Below, piece by piece: positions 52,005 to 61,843 of a DNA stretch of 64,000 nucleotides (position 1 is its first letter; every line of letters begins with the position of its first letter). Position numbers and translations under genes: made by a program. The DNA is from Stenotrophomonas sp. UBA2124 (GTDB lineage: Bacteria; Pseudomonadota; Gammaproteobacteria; Xanthomonadales; Xanthomonadaceae). Location of the stretch: contig DCXY01000004.1 in assembly GCA_002329155.1 (NCBI GenBank), forward strand, positions 1 through 64,000, read 5' to 3'. Under the pieces are notes generated by a model that saw only the letters and a program-made list of their open reading frames with translations, made no database searches and had not been told where the DNA came from.

Positions 52005-54383
52005 TTAGAACTTCACCTTCGCCGTCACCCCGTAGGCGCGCGGCTGGCCGGCCACGAAGGTAGGCGTGCCGAACTGGCGGCCGGTGTTGCCCGCATCTAT
52101 CAGGTACTGCTCATCGGCCAGGTTGCTGCCCCATACGCCGATATCCCAGCGGCCATCGGCCAGCATGACGCCCATGCGCAGGTTGAACAGGCCGTAGGCG
52201 CCCTGCTCCAGGCCGGGCGTGTTGTCATCCTCGAAGTACACCTTCGACTTCCAGCTATAGGAAGGGCGCAGGTAGAAGCTGGCGCTGCCCATGGGGATGC
52301 GCCAGTCCAGGCCGACCGCTGCCGAGTGGTCCGGGGTGAGGCGGAAGCGGTGGCCGGCGTAGAGCTGTGCATTGCCCTTGTCATCGCGCGCATCGAAGCG
52401 CGCGTGGGTCCACGCATAGTTGGCAAATGCCACCAGCCCCTGCGCCAGCTCGCCAGTGATCGAGGCTTCAATACCCTTGGCGGTCGCATTGCCGCCGTTG
52501 GACGGAATCAGGAACGGCGTACCGCCGGTGGGGTTGGGAATCTGGGTCTGGAAATCACTGTAGTCGTACCAGTATGCAGTCACGTCATACGCCAGCCGGC
52601 CACCGCTGGTGCCACCCTTCAGGCCCACCTCGTAGCTGTTGACGATCTCCGCCGGCAGCACCTCGCTGCCCTGCGGGCTGACATTGATGACATTCGGGCG
52701 GCGCCCGCGCGAGACGGTGGCGTAGCCGCTCAGTGTGGGGCTGAACGCGTAGCGTGCGGCCACGCGCCCCACCACCGAGTCGAAACTCTCGCTGCGCTCC
52801 AGCCTGCCGTTGGTCGCATTGTTGAGAATGTTGTTGCCCGCCAGCGGTGCCGGCTTGCCCGCGCCCAGGCCGTTGAGCAGCGAGGGCGCATTGCCCTTGA
52901 AACCCTGGTAACCGGCTGTCTGCTTTTCCCAGGTGGCGCGCAGGCCGGCGCTCAGTTCCAGTGATGGGCTCACCCGCCAGGTGCCATCGGCAAACAGATC
53001 CCATGCCCGGGTGGTGCCGTAGTTGGCAAACGCCTCGGTGTGGTTGGGGTTGAGCATGGCACTCAGACCCCGCGGCAGGGTGTAGGAGACAAACGGATTG
53101 CCATCAGGCCCGAACAACGGAAGCTGCGGGAACGGCATGCCACCAAGCTCTTTGCTGATCACCTGGCGGAACGTCGGGTTCTGCGACAGCAGCGCCAGCA
53201 GGCTGCGTTCGTCGGTGGTGAACGGCACCAGCTGCGAGCCGTCCTCCATGAAATAGCTGCCGCCGAAGAAGCCGGCAAAGCTGCCGCCATCATCGAAGTT
53301 GAAGCGCACCTCCTGGCTCCACTGGTCGCCCTTGGCAATCTCGGCAAACTCCATGGCCTTCAGCCGCGAACCATCGGCGTCAAATTCCTCGTGCGAATCA
53401 AAGCTGCGCCAGCCGCTGATGGTGTTGAGCGTCCAGTCACCACCGAGCCAGAACGAGCCCAGCGCGGTCAGGCTGCGTACGCTGCGGTCCAGCCCAAGCT
53501 CGCCACCGCGGTTGAGCTCGGCCTTGCCGTAGGGGCTGGTACTGCCCCGGCGGTTGGGAATGGTGCCGCTGATGAATGCCGTACCCGGGGGCGTGTCCTT
53601 CTGGTAGTTGGCAATCAGGTCAATGCGGCTGGCCTCGCCGATCATCGCGCCCAGGCTGGCGCGCACCGCGGTGGTGTCCTTGCCGTTGAGCCGGCCACCG
53701 GCTGCGTTCTCGATGCTGCCATCGCGTTGCTCGTGGTACACCGCCACGCGCGCGGCCAGCGCCTCAGGCGCCACCTGCGCGTTGAAGTAGCCATCCACCA
53801 TGCGCTGGTTGTCACTGCCGGCACCCACTTCAAAGGCGCCACCGGTTTCGTCTTTGGCCTTGTTCTGGATGTAGTGCACCGCGCCCACCTGCGCGGCGCG
53901 GCCGAACAGGGTGCCCTGCGGGCCACGCAGCACTTCCACCCGCTCCATGTCGAACAGCGCGGCCGATGCACCACGCGAGCGGCTGATGGACACGCCATCC
54001 TGGAACACCGAAATGCGCGGCTGCACATTGGCCTCGCCACTGTCGGAGGTGATGCCGCGGATCACGTAGCCCGGGTTGTTGGGGCTCTGCTCCTGCACCT
54101 GCAGGCCGGGCACGAAGCCGGCCAGATCACCCAGCGTGCGCATGCCCTGGCGGTCGAGGAACCCACCCGAGTAGGCGGTGATGGCGATGGGTACCTCCGA
54201 CACCTGCTGCTCACGCTTCTGCGCGGTCACCACGATGGTGTCCAGTTGCGTGGCACTGGCTGAGTCGGGAGTGTCGGGCCCCTGCGCCAAGGCAGGCGCC
54301 ATGGCGCTGGCCATTGCCAGGCAGAGGGCGATGCTGAGCGGACGCAGGGCGGGCTGATGCGCGGAGCGGGGGCAGGGAATCAT
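52005..54383 (-). CDS. TonB-dependent receptor, unknown substrate
   Basis: A 792-residue outer-membrane receptor with a signal peptide (about 1-34, ending ALAQG), TonB box-like TIVVTAQKREQQ (about 50-61), plug (VPIAITAYSGGFLDRQGMRTLGDLAGFVPGLQVQEQ...VLRGPQGTLFGRAAQVG) and a long barrel ending RAYGVTAKVKF. This Xanthomonad/sphingomonad-type TBDR family handles varied polymer or siderophore substrates. The start at 54383 is preceded by only a weak SD. It is divergent from phoD and convergent with the chelatase operon. Confidence 0.85.
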   Translation of the reverse strand: MIPCPRSAHQPALRPLSIALCLAMASAMAPALAQGPDTPDSASATQLDTIVVTAQKREQQVSEVPIAITAYSGGFLDRQGMRTLGDLAGFVPGLQVQEQSPNNPGYVIRGITSDSGEANVQPRISVFQDGVSISRSRGASAALFDMERVEVLRGPQGTLFGRAAQVGAVHYIQNKAKDETGGAFEVGAGSDNQRMVDGYFNAQVAPEALAARVAVYHEQRDGSIENAAGGRLNGKDTTAVRASLGAMIGEASRIDLIANYQKDTPPGTAFISGTIPNRRGSTSPYGKAELNRGGELGLDRSVRSLTALGSFWLGGDWTLNTISGWRSFDSHEEFDADGSRLKAMEFAEIAKGDQWSQEVRFNFDDGGSFAGFFGGSYFMEDGSQLVPFTTDERSLLALLSQNPTFRQVISKELGGMPFPQLPLFGPDGNPFVSYTLPRGLSAMLNPNHTEAFANYGTTRAWDLFADGTWRVSPSLELSAGLRATWEKQTAGYQGFKGNAPSLLNGLGAGKPAPLAGNNILNNATNGRLERSESFDSVVGRVAARYAFSPTLSGYATVSRGRRPNVINVSPQGSEVLPAEIVNSYEVGLKGGTSGGRLAYDVTAYWYDYSDFQTQIPNPTGGTPFLIPSNGGNATAKGIEASITGELAQGLVAFANYAWTHARFDARDDKGNAQLYAGHRFRLTPDHSAAVGLDWRIPMGSASFYLRPSYSWKSKVYFEDDNTPGLEQGAYGLFNLRMGVMLADGRWDIGVWGSNLADEQYLIDAGNTGRQFGTPTFVAGQPRAYGVTAKVKF

Positions 54384-54535
54384 GGCGTGCCGTAGGTTGG
54401 TGGTGAATGGTGCGGAGCAGCGTTGAGGCGGCTGAGGCTGACCGCTCGATGTTGCTGCGCCATGACGGACCCGCCTGCCATATCGCAGCAATCTGCCCCC
54501 GCCATGCTGCGCGGCCCGCCATCGTGGACCCCTGC

Positions 54536-56752
54536 GTGAACGCCCCCACCCCGCCTGCAGCATGCACTTCGCGCCGTTCTTTCCTCAAGCTCACCCTGGC
54601 TGCCGCCAGCCTGCCGTTCGCCAGCCGCTGGTTGCTGCCACAGGCGCAGGCGCTGCCGCGCGGTTCGCGCAGCACGTTTCCGCAATCGGTGGCCTCGGGC
54701 GATCCGCAGCCGGACCGCATCGTGCTGTGGACGCGCGCACCGGATACAAGCGGTGACAACGTAAGAGTGCGCCTGCAGGTGGCCGACGATGCCGCGTTCA
54801 CGCAGCTGCGCGTGGAGCGCGAACTCAGCGCACTTGCCGCGCATGACCACTGCCTGCGCGTACGCATCACCCAATTGCAGGCCGGGCAGCGTTACCACTA
54901 CCGCTTCCTGCGCCGCGAGGGTGATGGCTGGGTGTCCTCACCCGTGGGCATGACCCGCACCGCACCTGCCGCCGATGCCCCCAGCCCGCCGCTGCGCTTC
55001 GCCTTCATGAGCTGCCAGGACTACGGCGGGCGCTGGTACAACACCCTGGTGCCGCTGCTGCACGAGGAGCTGGATTTCATCCTGCACCTGGGCGACTTCA
55101 TCTACGAGTCGGTAGGCGACACCAGTTTCCAGCGCGCGGACGCCGCGCGCGGCATCCACTTTGATGATGCGGCTGGCACATTGCGAGTGGGAAAGGGCCA
55201 GAACACCTATCTGGCCGCAGCCAGCCTGGACAACTACCGCCAGCTGCACCGCCAGTATCGCACCGACCCCGCACTGCAGGCGCTGCTGGAACGCGCGCCA
55301 CTGGTTGCCATCTGGGACGACCATGAGTTCAGCGACGACTGCTGGCAGGACCACGCCACCTACCAGGATGGCCTGCACCCGGAAGGCGACATCCGGCGCC
55401 GCCGCAACGCCGAGCGCGCCTATTTCGAGTACATGCCTGTCGATGTGGACGTGGGTGCCATGGATGCCGATGGCGCGTTGTCGGTGGACGAGGCAAGGCT
55501 GTTCCCCAACACCGCGCTCTGGCGGCGGCTCGACCATGGCCGCGATGTGCGCCTGCTGCTGCTCGACTACCGCAGCCACCGGCCTGACCACCCCATCCCC
55601 GAAGATGCCTTCCCCGGCGCGCTGGCCTATGACGAAGCCACGCTGCGCTCGCTCGCACCCACGCTGGGCCTGGAATGGGCGGCACTCGCCGGCCAGCTGA
55701 TGCCCTACGTGGACCTGGGTGATGACAGCTGGTCGTCACTGCGCAAGCCACTGCGTCGCGCACTGAGCCGTGCCTACCGCGACGCCGGCCTGGAACGTAA
55801 GGACGCCGCCGCGCGCGCGGCCGCACTCTCCATCCAGCCCATGGCCGTATACGTGCTGCGCGATGTACTGCGCCGCTACAACGAGGCCGTTCCCGGCTTC
55901 ATGCACGTCACCGTTCCCGGCGAAACCAGCGCAAGCTACCTGCATGGCCTGCCGTGGTTGGCGCTGGGCAAGAGCGCGTTGTTCAGTCACTTCGGCAGCC
56001 GCTACATGGTGGTCAAGGACAGCTACGACCTGTTCATCGCCCTGCGTCAGGCCGAAGGCAAACTGCCACCGGCACTGGGCACCACGCAGCAGGCATGGCT
56101 GGACCAGCAGCTGAAGGAGAACGCGGGCCGCACATTGATCATCGCCAGCTCGGTCTCGATGACGCCCATGGTGCTGGACCTGTCCGATCCCGCACTCGAC
56201 GCACCGCCCCTGCTGCGCCGCCGCTTCTACCTCAATGTGGACCAGTGGGACGGCTTAGCACCACAGCGCGATGCACTGCTAAGCGCACTGGATGCTGCCG
56301 GCGGTGCCATCGTCCTTTCCGGCGACATCCACGCCAGCTTCGCCACCCAGCACTCGCCACGCACCGTGGAGTTCACCGCCCCGGCCGTGTCCTCATCCAC
56401 GCTGTCGGACATCATGACCAATGCCGCCAAGGCAGACCCCGCCACCGCCGAAGCCGGCATGCGGCTGGTGGCGGCGTTGGATGAAGTGCTGGCCAAGGGT
56501 GAGGCCCGCATCCGCCATGTACAGACCCGCAAGCACGGCACCGGCATCCTGCAACGCGCAGCCGATGGCCGCTGCGAGGTGAACTTCAATCTGCTGCCGT
56601 CGGCGCTGTGTGCCGAGGCGCTCTATGGGCAGCCGCAGGTGATTGAAGCGGCGGCGGAGCAGGTGCGCATGGTATTGGACGCAAATCCAGGCAGTACACG
56701 CACCCTGCAGCTTTCGTATTGCGGTGAGTACCCATTGAACTCTCCGGCGTGA
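54536..56752 (+). CDS. phoD: Tat-exported PhoD-like alkaline phosphatase
   Basis: A 738-residue calcium/iron-dependent phosphodiesterase/phosphatase of the PhoD family. The twin-arginine motif SRRSFLKLTLAAASLPFA near the N-terminus shows Tat export. An N-terminal Fn3-like domain (about 40-145) is followed by the metallophosphatase core: FMSCQDYGG, LGDFIYE, WDDHEFSDD, and SGDIHASFA. I choose GTG 54536 (MNAPTPPAACTSRRSF) because it gives a normal Tat leader; in-frame ATGs at 54407 and 54449 would make it unusually long. It supplies phosphate from organic esters. Confidence 0.85.
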   Translation: MNAPTPPAACTSRRSFLKLTLAAASLPFASRWLLPQAQALPRGSRSTFPQSVASGDPQPDRIVLWTRAPDTSGDNVRVRLQVADDAAFTQLRVERELSALAAHDHCLRVRITQLQAGQRYHYRFLRREGDGWVSSPVGMTRTAPAADAPSPPLRFAFMSCQDYGGRWYNTLVPLLHEELDFILHLGDFIYESVGDTSFQRADAARGIHFDDAAGTLRVGKGQNTYLAAASLDNYRQLHRQYRTDPALQALLERAPLVAIWDDHEFSDDCWQDHATYQDGLHPEGDIRRRRNAERAYFEYMPVDVDVGAMDADGALSVDEARLFPNTALWRRLDHGRDVRLLLLDYRSHRPDHPIPEDAFPGALAYDEATLRSLAPTLGLEWAALAGQLMPYVDLGDDSWSSLRKPLRRALSRAYRDAGLERKDAAARAAALSIQPMAVYVLRDVLRRYNEAVPGFMHVTVPGETSASYLHGLPWLALGKSALFSHFGSRYMVVKDSYDLFIALRQAEGKLPPALGTTQQAWLDQQLKENAGRTLIIASSVSMTPMVLDLSDPALDAPPLLRRRFYLNVDQWDGLAPQRDALLSALDAAGGAIVLSGDIHASFATQHSPRTVEFTAPAVSSSTLSDIMTNAAKADPATAEAGMRLVAALDEVLAKGEARIRHVQTRKHGTGILQRAADGRCEVNFNLLPSALCAEALYGQPQVIEAAAEQVRMVLDANPGSTRTLQLSYCGEYPLNSPA

Positions 56753-57136
56753 TCCGGCCTGTACGACCTGATACAGGCGGTGGGGCACTTCAACAGGGCT
56801 GCACGGGTTGAAGCGGGCTTTCCTGTCCAATCATGGGCTTGCCGGGTTGTCGCAGATCTGCCAGTCCCCAGACCGGCCAATCCGGTCATGAAGCTGTTTT
56901 TTCTCCAACGCCGTGAGTCGGCGAACGCATCGGCGCCAGTACCCTGCCGGGTGGAACTGACAGGTGCTGATGGCCACACTGCTTTGGTGAGTACCATCGC
57001 AGGGCGCGCGCACACTGGAATAACGCCGCTCAGCGACGCGCCTGCGCGTGCGCGTGCAGCATCCCTGTCACCGCTGGTTGCATCCTGAAAGTTGTTGCCG
57101 TGTTTTGGCGTGCACAAAAAGCAGGGATCACCGTCG
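56753..57136. other. Intergenic region after phoD
   Basis: No gene supported. A hairpin cctgta/tacagg occurs at 56759-56778 without a T-run. It probably contains the transcription ends of phoD and pdeM, which converge. Confidence 0.4.
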
Positions 57137-57778
57137 TCAGCGTATCTGCACGATCTGCTGACCATTGCAGGCAAAGCTTCCGCGTGCCTGCGCAGGGTGC
57201 ACACGATAACCACCGGTAAACAACGAGAAGGCTGGCAGCACCGTGGCCACCGGGCGTTGCCAGAACAGCGGGGGAGCACCGAGCCCTGGCAGGCGGATGA
57301 CCGGATGAAGGTGGCCGTAGATCGCGTGCTCGTCCGATGGCAGGGCATGCTCCGGCGGCATATGACTGAAACGGAAAGGGCCGTCATGCACAGGTTCCGA
57401 CAACGCCACCACGCCAGCCGCATGCGCATCGAACGCACGGTCATGATTGCCCGGCAGCACGGCGACATCGATACCTGCATGCGCTTCACGGAACTGATGC
57501 CATGCGGCGTCGCTGCGGCTTGAGCGGGGACCATGAAGAAAGTCGCCCAATATCCAGAGCGAAGATGCGCCGGTGGTTGCCAGCAATGCCGCCAACCGTG
57601 ACAGATCCGCCCGGGTACCTCCACCCGGCACTGCAATGCCGCCTTCGCGCAGCACGCTGCCCTTGCCCAGATGCAGATCGGCTATCACGAGGCGGCGACG
57701 GGACGGCCAGTACAGCGCCCTGTCCGCCAGCAGGCACACCTGCTCCCCTGCGATAGCCAACGCGATCCGATCACCCAT
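57137..57778 (-). CDS. pdeM: Ligase-associated DNA damage response endonuclease PdeM
   Basis: A 213-residue metallophosphoesterase with motifs VIADLHLGKG, ILGDFLHG, PGNHDRAF and YGHLHPVIRL. It is the fourth member of the Lhr-ligase-exonuclease-phosphoesterase repair cluster. ATG 57778 overlaps the helicase stop by 8 bp and gives the usual N-terminus (MGDRIALAIAGEQV). Confidence 0.92.
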   Translation of the reverse strand: MGDRIALAIAGEQVCLLADRALYWPSRRRLVIADLHLGKGSVLREGGIAVPGGGTRADLSRLAALLATTGASSLWILGDFLHGPRSSRSDAAWHQFREAHAGIDVAVLPGNHDRAFDAHAAGVVALSEPVHDGPFRFSHMPPEHALPSDEHAIYGHLHPVIRLPGLGAPPLFWQRPVATVLPAFSLFTGGYRVHPAQARGSFACNGQQIVQIR

Positions 57779-60242
57779 TGCGCTTCTCCAGCGCCTGAGC
57801 GGCGCGCTGCACGCGTACGCTCCACTCCTCACTGCTGAGTGTGCCGCGCCGTGATTCGGCCCATAGGGGAAACGACAGCGGCGTGAGCGTGCGCGGGCGA
57901 TGCAGGTCGATCAAGCTTTCAAAGCAGCGCTGCATCACCGCCCGCAGATGCGATATCTCGAACTGGGTTTCCAGCACCTCACGCCGCGCCTGCCGCAGCA
58001 GCATATGTTCGGGGTCATACTCGCTGAGCACATCGAACAGCAGGCTGCTGGAGGCCTGCAACTGGCGCAGACTGCGCAGCGCACGGCCCGGCAGTGACGG
58101 CGGCAGCAGGCCGGCCACACGCGCGATCTCGCGGAACTGCCGGCGCGCCAGTTCGGTCAGGTTCAAGCCTTCGGCCAGATCATCCAGCAATCCATCGGGC
58201 GACAGCAGGCTGCGGATCTGCTCAGACTCCAGCGTCTCCCTGCGCGCAGCAGTCAGGGCCAGCCCATAGTCGTTGACCGCGAAGGAGAAGGTGTTGGAGG
58301 AAAGACGGCTCCAGCGCAGCGCCATCATCGCCGCCATGCCCTCGTGTACTGCGCGCCCGGCAAACGGATACACGAACAGCTGTGCGCCATCGCGCGTATT
58401 CACCGCCTCCACCAACAGGCTACCGGCCGCAGGCAACGCCGAAAGCTGCCGCTGCAACTGCAGAATGGGCGCCAGCGCCCGCATTTCGGATACGCGCGGC
58501 GGTTGTTCCAGCACGGCAGCGACCTGCCCGGCCAGTTCGCTGGACATCGGCATGCGGCCGCCCTGCCAGCGCGGCACGATGCCATCGCCTTTACTGGCCG
58601 GACGCACATAGGCAGTCATGTCCTGCAGCCGCAGCAGGCGCAGCGTGCGTCCGGCAAACTGGAAGATATCGCCCGGCCGCAACCGCGACAGAAAGCTCTC
58701 TTCCACGCTACCCAGAGCCCCGCCACGCGCCATTCGCACCAGTACCGCACCATCACTGGTGATCGTGCCGATGGAAAGGCGGTGACGGAACGCGATTTTC
58801 CGGTCTGTGACCACATACCTTCCTTGCGCGTCACGTGTCACCCGACGGAAATCAGGGTAGTTCTGCAATGCATTGCCACCCAGTTCGATGAAGCGCAGCA
58901 CCTCCTGCCAATGCGCCTCATCCAGCCCGGCAAAGGCGTGCGTACCTCTCACTTCCCCGAACAATGCCGACGCATCGAAACCGCCGGCCAGAGCCAGGGT
59001 TACGCAGTGCTGCGCGAGTACATCCAGACACATCCGCAATGGTGGCCGAGCTTCCACTTCGCCCGCCTTGAGCGCCTGTCGCACGGCAGCATATTCGGCC
59101 AGCTCCAAAGCATGCGTCGGTACACAGATCACGGTGCCCACCTCGCCCGGGCGATGGCGCGCGCGCCCGGCCCGCTGCAGCAGGCGCGCCATGCCCTTGG
59201 GGCTGCCGAGCTGGATCACCTGATCAACGGTCGGAAAATCCACGCCCAGATCCAGGCTGGACGTGGCTACCACACACTGCACACTGCCATCGCGCAGACC
59301 TGCTTCAACCTGCCTGCGCAGTGCAGGATCCAGTGAGCCATGGTGCAAGGCCAGGCGTTCCGGTGCATCCAGCCATACCGACTGAAGCGCCTGGTGCCAC
59401 AATTCGGCCTGCGCGCGCGTATTGGTGAACAGCACCGTGGTGCGTGCCTGCTGGATCTGTTCGACAACAGCCTGCATCTGGCTCAGGCCGAGATGGCCCA
59501 CCCACGGAAAGCGCTGTCCGCTGCGTGGCAGCAATGTATGCAGAGTGGGACGCTTCGACGGCTGGCTGCGTACCAGCGCGGCGTCCGGTCGGTGTGGCAG
59601 CAGCACATCCCTGGCCTGCTGCAGGTTGCCGAGGGTCGCCGACAACCCCCACTGCACGATATCGGGCCGCCACTGCCGCAGCCGGGCCAGACACAGCTGC
59701 AGCAGAACGCCGCGCTTGCTTCCCACAAGCTCATGCCACTCATCGACGATGACTGCGCGCAGCCCTACGAACTGCGCCTGTGTCTCGGGATAGCTCAGCA
59801 GCAGCGCCAGCGACTCCGGCGTCGTCACCAGCACATCGGCGCGCCCCTGCCGCGCCAGGCGCTTGTCGCGGGCGCTGGCATCGCCGGTGCGCATGGCGAC
59901 CACCCAAGGCAAGCCCAGGCCCGCGATGGGCTCCTGCAGCGCACGCACGGTGTCGTTGGCCAAGGCACGCAGGGGTGTGATCCACAACACGCGGATACGC
60001 GCATCGGAAGCGGTAATCCGCCTCTTCTTCTGCGCTGGCTGTGGCTGCTCGGCCAGCGCCTGCAGCAGTGGGCCGCCGATCATTGCCAGGGTCTTGCCAC
60101 TGCCCGTCGGCGTCACCAGAAGGCCTGACTCGCCGCGCAGATAGCGACGCCACACCTCACGCTGGAACGGCGCCGGCTTCCAGCCACGCGTGCCAAACCA
60201 ATCCACCATCGGCGCGTCCAGAAGCGCCTTTCCTTTAGTCAC
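57771..60242 (-). CDS. Ligase-associated DEXH-box DNA helicase (Lhr-type)
   Basis: An 823-residue superfamily 2 helicase. Walker A is TPTGSGKTL, DEXH box VDEWHELVG, motif III LSATLGN, and motif VI RAGRARHRPG. The C-terminal half (about 420-820) is the winged-helix/beta-barrel module of the Lhr core. It is encoded between the ligase and PdeM genes; its ATG overlaps the ligase stop by 4 bp (an internal ATG at residue 12 is also possible). Acts in DNA damage response with its neighbours. Confidence 0.93.
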   Translation of the reverse strand: MTKGKALLDAPMVDWFGTRGWKPAPFQREVWRRYLRGESGLLVTPTGSGKTLAMIGGPLLQALAEQPQPAQKKRRITASDARIRVLWITPLRALANDTVRALQEPIAGLGLPWVVAMRTGDASARDKRLARQGRADVLVTTPESLALLLSYPETQAQFVGLRAVIVDEWHELVGSKRGVLLQLCLARLRQWRPDIVQWGLSATLGNLQQARDVLLPHRPDAALVRSQPSKRPTLHTLLPRSGQRFPWVGHLGLSQMQAVVEQIQQARTTVLFTNTRAQAELWHQALQSVWLDAPERLALHHGSLDPALRRQVEAGLRDGSVQCVVATSSLDLGVDFPTVDQVIQLGSPKGMARLLQRAGRARHRPGEVGTVICVPTHALELAEYAAVRQALKAGEVEARPPLRMCLDVLAQHCVTLALAGGFDASALFGEVRGTHAFAGLDEAHWQEVLRFIELGGNALQNYPDFRRVTRDAQGRYVVTDRKIAFRHRLSIGTITSDGAVLVRMARGGALGSVEESFLSRLRPGDIFQFAGRTLRLLRLQDMTAYVRPASKGDGIVPRWQGGRMPMSSELAGQVAAVLEQPPRVSEMRALAPILQLQRQLSALPAAGSLLVEAVNTRDGAQLFVYPFAGRAVHEGMAAMMALRWSRLSSNTFSFAVNDYGLALTAARRETLESEQIRSLLSPDGLLDDLAEGLNLTELARRQFREIARVAGLLPPSLPGRALRSLRQLQASSSLLFDVLSEYDPEHMLLRQARREVLETQFEISHLRAVMQRCFESLIDLHRPRTLTPLSFPLWAESRRGTLSSEEWSVRVQRAAQALEKRNG

Positions 60243-61843
60243 CGCGCGATCCCGCGCAGGGTATCCACCTTGTCCGCCTCCGCCGCTGGCTTGTCATGGC
60301 GCCAGCGCAGTATGCGTGGAAAGCGTACGGCCACGCCCGACTTGTGTCGGGCGGACAGGTTCACTGCCTCGAAGCCGATCTCGAACACCTGCTCGGGCAC
60401 CACGCCGCGCACCGGGCCGAAGCGCTCGGTGGTGTGCGCGCGCACCCAACGGTCCAGGGCCAGGATTTCAGCGTCGTCCAACCCGGAATACGCCTTGGCG
60501 ACCGGCACCAGACGGTCGCCATCCCACAGCCCGAAGGTGTAGTCGGTATAGAGGGTGCTGCGCCTGCCGTGCCCACTCTGCGCGTACAGCAGTACAGCGT
60601 CGACCGTCAGCGGAGCCACCTTCCACTTCCACCAGTCACCACGCTTGCGCCCCAGACGGTAGGGCGATGACCGGCGTTTGAGCATGAAGCCTTCCACGCC
60701 ACGCGTACGTGCCTGCTCACGCAGCACCGCCGCTGCAGACCAATCCTCCACGGCAACTTCCGGTGACAGCTGCAAACGAGCGCCACCGTGGTTGTGAAGC
60801 AAGGTGGCAAGCATCTGCCGGCGCTCAAGCAACGGTTGCGTGCGCAGGTCGTCACCCCCCAGTTCCAGCAGGTCGTAGCAGAGCACGCGCACAGGGGTCT
60901 GTGCCAATATCTTGGGACCTGGCCGGCGTCGTTGAATGCGTGTCTGCAGGGCAGTGAAGGGCATCGGCAGCAGCGCGCCCTCCTGCCAGGCCAGCAGCTC
61001 GCCGTCTATCACCGCATCCTGTGGCAGCGCGGCCAGCTCCTGTTCGATCTCGGGAAAGCGACCATCCATGCGTTCCTCGCCGCGCGACCAGAGCGCGATG
61101 TCGGCATCACGACGGATCAGCTGCACGCGGATGCCATCCCACTTCCATTCCAGCAGCCATTCGTCGATCTCGCCCAAAGTCGGCGGCTCGGCCTCCAGCG
61201 GCGAGGCAAGAAAGAACGGGTAAGGCAGGGCAGCATCACCGGGCTGCGGCAGCGGCGACAACAGCCCGGCCATGAAGCCTTCGGATGGTGCCTTGAAAGC
61301 CAGCATGCGCTGGGCCAGCAGCGACACATCAAGGCCGCTGAGCTGTGCCAAGGCCTGCTGCACCAGGCCTTGGGACACACCCACGCGCAACGCGCCGGTC
61401 AGCAACTTGTTGAAGACGAAGCGTTGCTCACGCGGCAGTTGCCGCCACGCATCCACGATGACCTCGCGGCGCTGCGGCGCGTCGGCATTGGCGATGGGCA
61501 GCAGGCGCGTCTGAATCCAATCGGCCAACCCCAGTTCAGCAGTGGCGGTGGTGGGCTCGTCCAGCAGCAGGGTCAAGGTTTCCGCCAGATCACCCACCTG
61601 GTCGTAGGACGCATCCACCAGCCACTCCGGCAGCCCACTCTCCTGTGCCACCCATGCGCGCAGCTCGGTGCTGCTGGCAATGCGCGCCTTCGCACCGCCC
61701 ACCTTTCCGCCCACCAGCAGCCAGAGCGCCCACGTTGAATCGCGCGCTGGCGCGTCGCGGAAATAGTCCACCAGCGCCGCGCGTTTCTCCAGCAGGCCGG
61801 TGCTGCGGTCCAGGCGGCGGTAAAGCGCGGCGAAGCGGCGCAT
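60239..61843 (-). CDS. ATP-dependent DNA ligase (cluster-associated)
   Basis: A 534-residue ligase. The adenylation motif I is EWKWDGIRVQL (nucleophile Lys in KWDG), motif III SRGEERMDGRFPEI, motif IV DGELLAW, motif V GFMLKRRSSPY and the OB-fold part follows with WWKWKVAPLTVDAVL. An N-terminal DNA-binding domain fills residues 1-190. It matches the ligase of the ligase-associated repair cluster. Start 61843 overlaps the exonuclease stop by one base. Confidence 0.94.
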   Translation of the reverse strand: MRRFAALYRRLDRSTGLLEKRAALVDYFRDAPARDSTWALWLLVGGKVGGAKARIASSTELRAWVAQESGLPEWLVDASYDQVGDLAETLTLLLDEPTTATAELGLADWIQTRLLPIANADAPQRREVIVDAWRQLPREQRFVFNKLLTGALRVGVSQGLVQQALAQLSGLDVSLLAQRMLAFKAPSEGFMAGLLSPLPQPGDAALPYPFFLASPLEAEPPTLGEIDEWLLEWKWDGIRVQLIRRDADIALWSRGEERMDGRFPEIEQELAALPQDAVIDGELLAWQEGALLPMPFTALQTRIQRRRPGPKILAQTPVRVLCYDLLELGGDDLRTQPLLERRQMLATLLHNHGGARLQLSPEVAVEDWSAAAVLREQARTRGVEGFMLKRRSSPYRLGRKRGDWWKWKVAPLTVDAVLLYAQSGHGRRSTLYTDYTFGLWDGDRLVPVAKAYSGLDDAEILALDRWVRAHTTERFGPVRGVVPEQVFEIGFEAVNLSARHKSGVAVRFPRILRWRHDKPAAEADKVDTLRGIAR